From Actinomadura macrotermitis (GTDB lineage Bacteria; Actinomycetota; Actinomycetes; Streptosporangiales; Streptosporangiaceae): a DNA stretch of 64,000 bases. The notes beneath the pieces were generated by a model that did no database searches, was not told the origin of the DNA, and saw nothing but the letters and a program-made list of their open reading frames with translations. Below, piece by piece: positions 27,680 to 34,821 of this stretch. Position 1 is the first letter of the stretch. Each line of letters opens with the position of its first letter. Both the position numbers and the translations under genes were made by a program. Where the stretch lies: positions 1 to 64,000 of the forward strand of contig NZ_WEGH01000002.1 of the NCBI RefSeq assembly GCF_009604375.1, in the 5' to 3' direction.

Positions 27680-28846
27680 TCAGGCGCCTGGACCGCCGAT
27701 GACCGGCCCCTCGGGCCACAAGCGGGCCAGATCGGACGGCGTGAGCGGTTCGCGATAAGCAGCGTGAAGCACCTTCGACGCCACTTCCCCACCGGCCTCG
27801 GCCAATGCGGCAAACCAGTCGACTCCGGCCGGATAGGCCCACAGATACGACCGCAGCATCGGGTCCGCGCCCCGGCCGGCGAGCGGGAGCGCGATGGCCT
27901 TGTCCGTCAGCCAGGGCAGGCGCGCGCGCATCCGGTCGGCGCATTCGACGGCGGGGGTTCCCTCGTTGATGGCCACATGCGACCAGGCCCGGACGAGCTG
28001 CACGTAGTGATCGAGCCGCACGCGCGCCGTGAGCACCTCGTCGTCCAGGGAAAGGAACAGCGGCCACGCCTGCGCGAGCCCCTCCAAGGCCACCTGGTGC
28101 AGGGCGTGCACCGACAGCAACCGCACCCACGGCACGTCCTCCCGCGCCGCGCGCTCGGCCAGGCTCGCGCTCTGCAATCCGTGCCCGAGCACCTCGTGCA
28201 GGGCGAACTGCCGCGCGCCGACCTGCGTGAAGTCCACGTTCGGCAGGTTGAGGCGCAGCCGCACGTCGGGCCCCGCCCCGTCGAGCCAGTACGCCCAGTA
28301 CGCCTCGACCTCGGCCGTCTCGATGCTCAGGTTGTAGCGCGCGGTGCTCCCGGTGAGCGCGCGCACGGCGGGCTCCAGTTCCGCGACGGCCGCGCGGATG
28401 GCGTCGGGCGCGTCCGCCACGTCGAGCCGCCCTTCGAGCCGCCGCAGCTCCTCATTGGCCTCGGGTCCCCAGGCGATGCCGAGGTCGGCGAGGGCCGCCC
28501 GCGCCTGCGCGCCGCGCTGCTCGGTGTACTCCTCCGTCCACCCGCGCGCCTCGCACCCCTGGGTGACGCGCACGTAGTCGTTCAGCGCGGGCCGCTCCCC
28601 GAGCAGCGCGCCGAGGTAGGCCAGGTCCGCGTCGAGCCGGGCCGCCACGGGCCCTTCGGCCCGCGCCCGCAGCGCGGCGAGCCGCCGGTGAACAGTGAGC
28701 CGGTCGGACGCGGGCGGCGGCGCGTCCCCGCCGGGCACACAGTCATAGTCGATCACCGGATCGCCGCCGCGCCCCACCTCGAAGGCGTCCCATTCGCGCA
28801 GCACACCCTCGACCTCATCGCGCACGCTCACACGCCACTCCCCCAC
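27680..28846 (-). CDS. HExxxH-motif protein, putative metallopeptidase
   Basis: A 388-residue, mostly helical, Ala/Leu/Arg-rich protein. A zinc-binding-like motif ALHEVLGHGLQ is at about 215-225, with possible third ligands in the following helices (LHQVALEGLAQ, SHVAINEGTP). The HExxxGHxxQ spacing resembles the DUF885/DUF1704-type metallopeptidases rather than classic HExxH. No signal peptide is seen, so it is cytoplasmic. Substrate unknown. It stands alone, upstream of the tRNA-Thr gene on the opposite strand. Confidence 0.65.
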   Translation of the reverse strand: MGEWRVSVRDEVEGVLREWDAFEVGRGGDPVIDYDCVPGGDAPPPASDRLTVHRRLAALRARAEGPVAARLDADLAYLGALLGERPALNDYVRVTQGCEARGWTEEYTEQRGAQARAALADLGIAWGPEANEELRRLEGRLDVADAPDAIRAAVAELEPAVRALTGSTARYNLSIETAEVEAYWAYWLDGAGPDVRLRLNLPNVDFTQVGARQFALHEVLGHGLQSASLAERAAREDVPWVRLLSVHALHQVALEGLAQAWPLFLSLDDEVLTARVRLDHYVQLVRAWSHVAINEGTPAVECADRMRARLPWLTDKAIALPLAGRGADPMLRSYLWAYPAGVDWFAALAEAGGEVASKVLHAAYREPLTPSDLARLWPEGPVIGGPGA

Positions 28847-28945
28847 TCGGCACTCCCCCGCAGCCTAGGGATTCGGCGTCCTTCCGGGGATACGCACACA
28901 AGGGCCGGCGACGGTATTGTGAGGCCTGCCGCCTGAGCGCGGCAG

Positions 28946-29019
28946 GCCCCTGTAGCTCAGTTGGCCAGAGCAGCCGCCTTGTAAGCGGCAGGTCGCCGGT
29001 TCGAACCCGGCCGGGGGCT
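28946..29019 (+). tRNA. tRNA-Thr (anticodon UGU)
   Basis: A cloverleaf can be drawn: acceptor GCCCCTG/CGGGGGC, D-arm GCTC...GAGC, anticodon stem GCCGC/GCGGC with loop CTTGTAA (anticodon TGT), and T-arm GCCGG-TTCGAAC-CCGGC. No CCA is encoded; the 3' end is followed by CCTA. The 3' half is the attachment site of the adjacent island and is repeated at 41,393-41,439. Confidence 0.96.
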
Positions 29020-29023
29020 CCTA
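28977..29023 (+). repeat. attL: tRNA-Thr 3' half (47-bp direct repeat)
   Basis: The 47 bp from the anticodon loop (CCTTGTAAGC...) through the tRNA end (...GGGGGCTCCTA) recur identically at 41,393-41,439, and bases on either side differ. This is the footprint of a tyrosine-recombinase element that entered the tRNA gene and restored its 3' end. Confidence 0.93.
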
Positions 29024-29069
29024 CCGCCTCTGAGCAGCGAGAACACCGATAACGGGTTGATCACCGCCG

Positions 29070-29601
29070 GTGTACACCGCTGAGACAGAGGAAAACTTCC
29101 AGGCGATGGGAACGATCAGTCCCCGGCAGCCGAAGAACCTGGCCGCAGGCCCGTTCCAAGCTGCGATCAACTCGTTCACCCTCCATCTCCACGCCGAACG
29201 AAAGGCAGAGAAGACCGTCCGCACCTACGTCCTGGCCGCTCGGTGGTTCGCCGCGGAGCACCTTCTCGGCAAGACCGAGCACACGGACTGGGACGAGGTC
29301 GTCGCGGACGACATCCGGGCGTGGACCGTGTGGCTGCTGGAGCGCTACTCCGACAGCTACGCCAACAACCAGTACCGAGCCCTGCAGCAGTTCTTCAAGC
29401 AGCTCGTCCCGATGACCAAACCCAGCCCGCCCACGGTGGGCGAGAGGGTCATCCCGGTCTTCAAGGCAGTCCTTCGAGCAGCGCCGCGACTACGCGATCC
29501 TGTCGCTTTTCAAGGCGGCAGGGCTTCGTCTCTCCGAACTGGTCGGCATCCAGTACGACTCCTGTCCCCAGCGCAGCGACCTCTGCCTACTTCGCCGCTA
29601 G
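29070..29601 (+). pseudogene. Tyrosine recombinase/integrase remnant (frameshifted, truncated)
   Basis: The first frame (29,070 to about 29,465) gives an intact SAM-like core-binding domain: FTLHLHAERKAEKTVRTY, ARWFAAEHL, WDEVVADDIRAWTVWLLERYSDSYANNQYRALQQFFKQL. At about 29,466 the coding moves to another frame, which reads SFEQRRDYAILSLFKAAGLRLSELVGIQ, the start of the catalytic domain with the first catalytic Arg. The linker between these parts is missing, so a small out-of-frame deletion occurred. The rest (H-R-H-R-Y residues) is absent, ending at TAG 29,601. It is adjacent to attL, as expected for the integrase that brought the island in. Confidence 0.87.
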
Positions 29602-29639
29602 GTACTCGTGCTGGTGGCGTTGTCGAAGGTGACGATGTC

Positions 29640-29930
29640 GGTGCACCGTGGGACTGCGGATCGACATGGACGGTGGCGACGGCGAGCTGGGGAATCGCGT
29701 GCTCGACGTCGACGGCGCTCATGAGCCGGCAGCAGGCCTGGCGAAGCACCGACAGGATCGCGACGGTGATGAGCAGGCTGACGATCGGGTCGGCCTCGCG
29801 CCAGCCCACGGCAGCTCTGGCCGCACCGGCCAGGACGGCCAGGAGGTGAAGCCGTCGGTGTGGGCGTGTAGCCCGCCAGCGACGAGCGCGGCCGATCCGA
29901 ATGCGCTAGCGCGTTGCCGGTGGACGGTCG
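29640..29930 (-). pseudogene. CDF cation-efflux transporter fragment (frameshifted)
   Basis: On the minus strand, first frame: FGSAALVAGGLHAHTDGFTS; second frame: GWREADPIVSLLITVAILSVLRQACCRLMSAVDVEHAIPQ...ATVHVDP. Together these match the middle and C-terminal part of a CDF exporter (helices 4-6 and cytoplasmic domain). One base is missing after DGFTS, which breaks the frame. The first three helices are gone; at that point the sequence changes to a CRISPR-repeat fragment. It is non-functional and a different copy from the intact CDF at 8.3 kb. Confidence 0.78.
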
Positions 29931-29938
29931 TTGCCACC
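29918..29938 (-). repeat. Stray CRISPR-repeat fragment
   Basis: A 21-bp stretch (plus strand starts CCGGTGGACGG and ends TTGCCAC) is identical to the 3' two-thirds of repeats 5-7 in the left CRISPR array 2 kb away. It abuts the truncated 5' end of the CDF pseudogene. A weaker match (CTGGACGGCCATTGCC) lies about 60 bp downstream. It suggests a former array edge or a recombination junction. The remaining DNA up to 30,367 shows no gene. Confidence 0.65.
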
Positions 29939-30367
29939 TGGTGTGGGGTGACGCCCTGCCGTTCGTCGAGCTCCTTCGCACTGGACGGCCATTGCCAACC
30001 CTGGACGGACGCCAGGATCTCCAGTTCAGCCCTCCAGGTGGGCGACTGCGAGCGTTCGAACGGCGTTGATGGCCGAGACCGTGCCGCCTGATGCAGCGTG
30101 GTACGGATCCAATCGTCGAAGAGAACAGTACGAACTCAATAAAGCAGTGAACTGCCGGTTCAGGCAGGGACGCTGATCTTGCCTGCCTCTGGAAGCAGTC
30201 CGCCTCACCCGGCAGGGCCTGCCAGGAAGCCGCGCCGTTCAGCTTCATGGCGCAGCACGGGTCTGATGCAAAAAAGCGAGCCGACAGGTGATTCAGCGGA
30301 TGTCGGTGCCTGTGGTTAAGGTGCCGAGATCTTGATCTTGTTGTCTCCATAGTGAAGGTGAAGCCTT

Positions 30368-30892
30368 ATGGGCCTGTGGGACAGCTGCGTTCCAGACGAT
30401 TCGCAGATCGTGTTCGCGCGCGGTCTGCCGCTCGCCGGCCTGATACAGCACATCCGCGAGGTGAACCGGGAGGTGATCTGCAGCGGGGAGGCGAACGGCT
30501 GGGCATGGGTGGTACACCCGATGGCCAATCCCGAGGCCGATGACTGGGATATGGCAGGCCATCTCCCGGCATCCCGAGGCGGGGTGGAGGTCGTGGAGTT
30601 CGTCACCGACCCGTGCAGCGCCAAAGCGCACGCGCCTCAGTTCAGCTATGCCCGCGACGGTCGCTGGATCCTGCACTTCAGTCTGGACGATGTGGAACAG
30701 CGAGTCGGTGACAACCCCGACTACCTCTCCCCGGAACTGCTCGCCGCCGGGGTCATCGGCCCTGACGCGTGGAACGAGGACGACGATGACGAGGCCTACG
30801 AGCGAGCGGAGGAGGACATAGTCCGAGTGATCACGGCGTTCTTCCAACTCCCCTCGCCACCATTGTCGACGACGGTGGAGGCGGCGCCGTGA
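30368..30892 (+). CDS. DUF6461-like protein A
   Basis: 174 residues. The pattern F(A/V)RGL...I, GWAWVVHP...G and VVEFVTDP...F.Y.RDGR in the N-terminal half, with a variable C-terminal half ending in IVRVITAFFQLPSPPL, resembles DUF6461 proteins: small, Trp-rich, cytoplasmic proteins common in actinomycetes, often encoded in tandem and near secondary or defence loci; function unknown. The same ending (ALPSPPL) recurs in the next gene, so the two are paralogues. The ATGA-type overlap with the next gene shows they are co-translated. An acidic run (WNEDDDDEAYERAEED) is specific to this copy. Confidence 0.7.
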   Translation: MGLWDSCVPDDSQIVFARGLPLAGLIQHIREVNREVICSGEANGWAWVVHPMANPEADDWDMAGHLPASRGGVEVVEFVTDPCSAKAHAPQFSYARDGRWILHFSLDDVEQRVGDNPDYLSPELLAAGVIGPDAWNEDDDDEAYERAEEDIVRVITAFFQLPSPPLSTTVEAAP

Positions 30893-31458
30893 GCTGGGTT
30901 CAGGGAGCCGACGGCGAGGTGTTCGTGACGTTCGGCCGGGGCCTCGGCCTCACCGAGATCACTGCCCTCATCACCGAATACGGCAAAACCCCGATCACCG
31001 CCTCGGGTGAGACTTCGGGATGGGCGTGGTGTGTGCAGCCCGCCCATCCGCGCACCGGCCACCTTCCCTACGCCGGCCCCAACGACCTGGCCAGGGCACT
31101 CACACACCAGGACGGCGCGGAGACGGTGTTCCTGTCCACCTGGGTGTGCGACTGCCCCGCAGAGCAGCGGATCAACCAGCAAGCATGCCGGAACCATCCC
31201 ATCCAGTTCGCGCACTACCGAGAGGGGTTCGAGACCATGTACTTCAACTTCGGCGGCCGCGAAAGCCACCGGGGCGGCTGGCACGCTGATTTCCTCCTAC
31301 CTCAGTTGCTGGCAGAACGCATCGTCGGACGCGACACCTCCCGGTACGACGCCGACCCCGCCTTCAACGCCGACGGCGCGCACACGGTGGCGATCATCGC
31401 TGAGCATTTCGCGTTGCCCTCGCCCCCGCTGGCATTGCCGGACAGGACACACCGCTGA
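30889..31458 (+). CDS. DUF6461-like protein B
   Basis: 189 residues, starting with GTG in the GTGA overlap with protein A. Shared landmarks are VFVTFGRGLGLTEIT, GETSGWAWCVQP and FAHYREGFETMYFNFGG, ending in VAIIAEHFALPSPPLAL. It has a short Cys cluster (WVCDCPAEQRINQQACRNH) that protein A lacks. Its role is unknown. Location inside the CRISPR island, between integrase remnants and the array trailer, makes an accessory or defence role possible but unproven. Confidence 0.7.
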   Translation: MSWVQGADGEVFVTFGRGLGLTEITALITEYGKTPITASGETSGWAWCVQPAHPRTGHLPYAGPNDLARALTHQDGAETVFLSTWVCDCPAEQRINQQACRNHPIQFAHYREGFETMYFNFGGRESHRGGWHADFLLPQLLAERIVGRDTSRYDADPAFNADGAHTVAIIAEHFALPSPPLALPDRTHR

Positions 31459-31619
31459 CCTCCGACCGGCCAATGTGTCTCGGTTGGACACGGTTCGATT
31501 GCGGCAAGCCGTCCGCTCAGCCCATGAACTCCCTGATTACGGACTACACCCATCGTCGAACGGGGCAGCGGCAATCAGCGGGGAGCCGTGGCCGCACAGT
31601 TGTTCACCTCGATACCACC

Positions 31620-32091
31620 TGTCAACGGTGACGACCGGCGGCCGGCCGTTGTCATACCCACCCGAACCTTGCAGACAGGGAGCTGTGCATCCCCTCAACC
31701 ATGACGACCGGTGCACGGTCGTTGCAACGTTGGCCGCGCCTCCATCGTCCCAGCGGAGCCGCATGCTTTAACGGTGACGACCGGTGCACGGTCGTTGCAA
31801 CCGCTACAACCTCGTCCCGGTGCAAGGCCGCCAGATGCTTCAACAGTGACGACCGGTGGACGGTCGTTGCAACCGCTCCTCACGACGCAGCGTCACCGCG
31901 TTGCGCTCGCTTCAACAGTGACAACCGGTGGACGGTCGTTGCCACCACCGATGGCTCGGTAGACCGCGGCCTCTGGCAGATGCTTCAACAGTGACGACCA
32001 GTGGACGGTCGTTGCCACGCCGCGCAGGATCTTCCCCGGGCATGAGGTGTCGATGCTTCAACAGTGACGACCGGTGGACGGTCGTTGCCAC
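31620..32091 (-). CRISPR. CRISPR array 1 (left), type I-G, 7 repeats
   Basis: 36-bp repeats start at 31,620, 31,693, 31,766, 31,838, 31,910, 31,983 and 32,056 (spacing 72-73 bp, six spacers of 36-37 bp). As crRNA strand (minus) the repeat begins GTGGCAACGACC or GTTGCAACGACC and ends GTCACTGTTGAAG, the 3' end typical of type I 5' handles. The stem is ACGACCG/CGGTCGT. The leftmost repeat is the most degenerate, as expected for the leader-distal end; the leader is on the right, beside cas3. Confidence 0.97.
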
Positions 32092-32221
32092 GGCATCTGA
32101 CGAGCGGCGACTACAAAGAGCGACGCAATTCGATCAACTTCACGATGCATTTCCTATCCCGATGTCCGTTTTCAGCTTCGGAACCTCTCGGAAATTCTGT
32201 GGGCGCTTGTGGTTCCGAAGC
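32092..32221 (-). promoter_or_regulatory. Leader of CRISPR array 1
   Basis: Minus-strand block 32,163-32,221 (starts GCTTCGGAACC, ends AAAACGGACA) is 49/59 identical to the leader of array 2 at 39,498-39,556 and carries the perfect inverted repeat CTTCGGAACC...GGTTCCGAAG. It ends exactly 71 bp before the first repeat, as in array 2. The promoter for cas3 must lie in, or just beside, this leader (up to 32,349). Confidence 0.88.
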
Positions 32222-32349
32222 AAGAGCTCTTCTTTGAGCGTAGATCGTCTTGTGGTGCGCGCCCTTGTGGATTGATCGATTCGGTGCACGTTTTGTCAGT
32301 GGGTTGTGACAGCCTGTCGGGCGTCACCTTCCTCACTGGAGTGATCGCG

Positions 32350-34821
32350 ATGAGTGATGGGTTCGATCAGTTCGTGCTGCGGGCTACCGCCAGGAAGTAT
32401 GGCCCGTATCCGTATCAGCGGGAGATCGCGCTTGGTGGTCTTCCGGTGTTGTGCACGGTGCCGACGGGCGCGGGGAAGACTGCGGCGGCGGTGTTGCCGT
32501 GGTTGTGGCGGTTGATGGAGAACGGGCCGACGCGGGCAGTAACTCCACATCGGCTGGTGTATGTGCTGCCGATGCGGACGCTGGTTGAGCAGACCGTCGG
32601 GGAGATCCGCACCTGGCTGGCGAACCTGGGGCTCGCGGACAAGGTGCAGTTGCATGTGCTGATGGGCGGTGTCGATCGCGATGATGACGCCTGGCAGGTG
32701 CGGCCTGCGGATCCGGCGATCTTTGCAGGGACGCAGGACATGGTCTTGTCACGGGCGTTGATGCGCGGGTATGCCGAGCCGCGGACGCGGTGGCCGGTGT
32801 CGTTCGGGCTGCTGCACGCGGGGACGCAGTGGGTGCTGGACGAGACGCAGTTGCTCGGGCCGGCGCTGGGAACCAGTGCGCAACTGCAGGGGCTGCGCGA
32901 TGCGCTGGGCTCGGTGACGAAGACCGCGACGATGTGGATGTCGGCCACCCTGGACGCCGGTGATCTGCGCACTCCCGATCATCGGTTGCCCGAGGTGGAT
33001 GGTGAGGCGGCGCGGACGGTCGCGCTGGGTGCTGCCGATTTCGACGGCCCGTTGGGGACGCGGCTGAACGCGCTGCGCCGGTTCGAGCGGCTGCGCCTGC
33101 CGGATGAGGCCAAGGCCTATGGCGAGGCGCTGGCCAAGGTTCTGGTCGAGCGTCACCGGCCTGGGACGCAAACGATCGCGTTCTTGAACACCGTGGAGCG
33201 TGCGACGGCGGTGTTCGCCGCGCTGGAGCGGACTTCTCCGCAGGCTGAGCTGCTTTTGGTGCATTCGCGTTTCCGTCCCGGTGAGCGCGCTCGGTTGGCG
33301 GCGCGGTTGAAGGAGCCGGTTCCGCAGACAGGGCGCGTAGTGGTGGCGACACAGGCGCTGGAAGCGGGAGTGGATGTGTCGTCGCAGGTGCTGTTCACCG
33401 AGACGGCTCGGTGGAGTTCGGTAGTGCAGCGGGCTGGCCGGCTGAACCGGGCGGGTGAATGGCCGGACGGCGCGGAGCTGTTGTGGAGTCCTCCTCCCAA
33501 GGCCGCCGCCGCTCCTTATGAGCCGCAGGATCTGGACGCCGCGGAGCGCATGCTCACCGAGCTGGAGGGCAGGTCGCTGACGACGCTGGAGCTGCAGGCG
33601 GTGCAGGTCGCCCAGAGCAGTCCGGTGCATGCGATGTTGCGCCGCCGGGATCTTCTGCAGTTGTTCGACACTCAGCCGGACCTGTCGGGCGCCGACGTGG
33701 ATGTGGGGCCGTGGGTGCGTGACGCCGACGAGTCCACGGTCATGGTCGCCTGGCGGTCGATGCCTTCGGGGCGCCCGGCGGAGGACGACCCGTTTGCGGG
33801 GCGAGCGGAGTTGTGTCCGGTGCCGGTGGGCGATATCCGCAAACTCCTCAAGACCGGGCGCCGGTTGTGGGCGTATGAGCGGGTATCGGGCGGATGGCGG
33901 TCGGCGTCGCAGGGCGATGTGGTGCCCGGAACGGTGTTGCTGTTGAACGCCGCCGATGGCGGCTACAGCGCCACCACCGGATGGGCACCCGCTCGTAAGG
34001 CGCCGGTGGAGCCGGTCGGGGGTGCCGACGTCGACGCCGACGCGCTGCGCAAGGACCGCTCTTCCTACGGCTGCCCTGACTGGATCAGCCTGGAGCAGCA
34101 CCTGGCCGACGTCGAACGCGAAGTCGGCGACGTGCTGGGCGAGTACGAATCCCGGCTGGCGGGGTTCCCCGAGCCACTGCTGGATGCGGCCAAAGCCGGG
34201 GGCCGGTTCCATGATCTGGGGAAGGCGCATCCGGCGTTCCAGGCGATGCTGCTGTCCGGCGTCGCCGACGGCAAGAAGGCGCCTCCGAGCGAAGGGGTGT
34301 GGGCCAAGTCCGCCCAAGCCGCCCCATCCGGCGATACCTCACAGCCCGCTGAACCTGCCAAGCCCGCCGCGTCGCCCAAGCCGCGGCCGGTGCATGTCCG
34401 GCATGAGCTGGTGAGCGCGTTGATGCTGCTGCACCCCGGCTGCGACCTGCTGAAAGATGAGAGCGAAGCCGATCTGGTCACCTACCTGGCCGCGGCCCAT
34501 CACGGGAAGGTCCGGGTGAGCATCCGGTCGCTGCCCGACGAGAACGGCCGCGTCCTGGGTGTGGCCGAAGGCGATCGGACACTCGCGCTGGACATGCCGG
34601 GGGTGGCGGTGCTGCCCGAACTGCAGCTGTCGTTGGGGCCCTTGCGGATCGGCGCGGACCTCGACGGTTCGGACGGGGCAGGGTGTGAATCGTGGACGCA
34701 GCGGGTGCTGCGGCTCCGCGACCGTCCGGATCTGGGGCCGTTCCGGCTGGCGTTCCTCGAAGCGCTAGTGCGTGTCGCGGACTGGCGGGCCAGCCGCGCC
34801 TACGAGCAGGAGCAGGCATGA
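32350..34821 (+). CDS. cas3: CRISPR-associated helicase/nuclease Cas3, type I-G
   Basis: 823 residues from ATG MSDGFDQFVL; an earlier in-frame GTG (VIAMSDG) is possible. The superfamily 2 helicase comes first: Walker A VPTGAGKT (about 35-42), VLDETQLLG box, MWMSATLD, and the C-terminal helicase part with QRAGRLNRAG. The HD nuclease domain is at the C-terminus (FHDLGKAHPAFQ near 620, AAHHGKVRVSIR near 725), the reverse of most Cas3 but usual for type I-G/I-U. It unwinds and cuts target DNA recruited by Cascade. It is coupled by ATGA to csx17. Confidence 0.95.
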   Translation: MSDGFDQFVLRATARKYGPYPYQREIALGGLPVLCTVPTGAGKTAAAVLPWLWRLMENGPTRAVTPHRLVYVLPMRTLVEQTVGEIRTWLANLGLADKVQLHVLMGGVDRDDDAWQVRPADPAIFAGTQDMVLSRALMRGYAEPRTRWPVSFGLLHAGTQWVLDETQLLGPALGTSAQLQGLRDALGSVTKTATMWMSATLDAGDLRTPDHRLPEVDGEAARTVALGAADFDGPLGTRLNALRRFERLRLPDEAKAYGEALAKVLVERHRPGTQTIAFLNTVERATAVFAALERTSPQAELLLVHSRFRPGERARLAARLKEPVPQTGRVVVATQALEAGVDVSSQVLFTETARWSSVVQRAGRLNRAGEWPDGAELLWSPPPKAAAAPYEPQDLDAAERMLTELEGRSLTTLELQAVQVAQSSPVHAMLRRRDLLQLFDTQPDLSGADVDVGPWVRDADESTVMVAWRSMPSGRPAEDDPFAGRAELCPVPVGDIRKLLKTGRRLWAYERVSGGWRSASQGDVVPGTVLLLNAADGGYSATTGWAPARKAPVEPVGGADVDADALRKDRSSYGCPDWISLEQHLADVEREVGDVLGEYESRLAGFPEPLLDAAKAGGRFHDLGKAHPAFQAMLLSGVADGKKAPPSEGVWAKSAQAAPSGDTSQPAEPAKPAASPKPRPVHVRHELVSALMLLHPGCDLLKDESEADLVTYLAAAHHGKVRVSIRSLPDENGRVLGVAEGDRTLALDMPGVAVLPELQLSLGPLRIGADLDGSDGAGCESWTQRVLRLRDRPDLGPFRLAFLEALVRVADWRASRAYEQEQA

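Noticed and set aside
29070..29849. A functional integrase of 259 codons
   Set aside because: After about 29,465 the frame no longer matches integrases; catalytic-domain similarity continues in another frame and soon ends.
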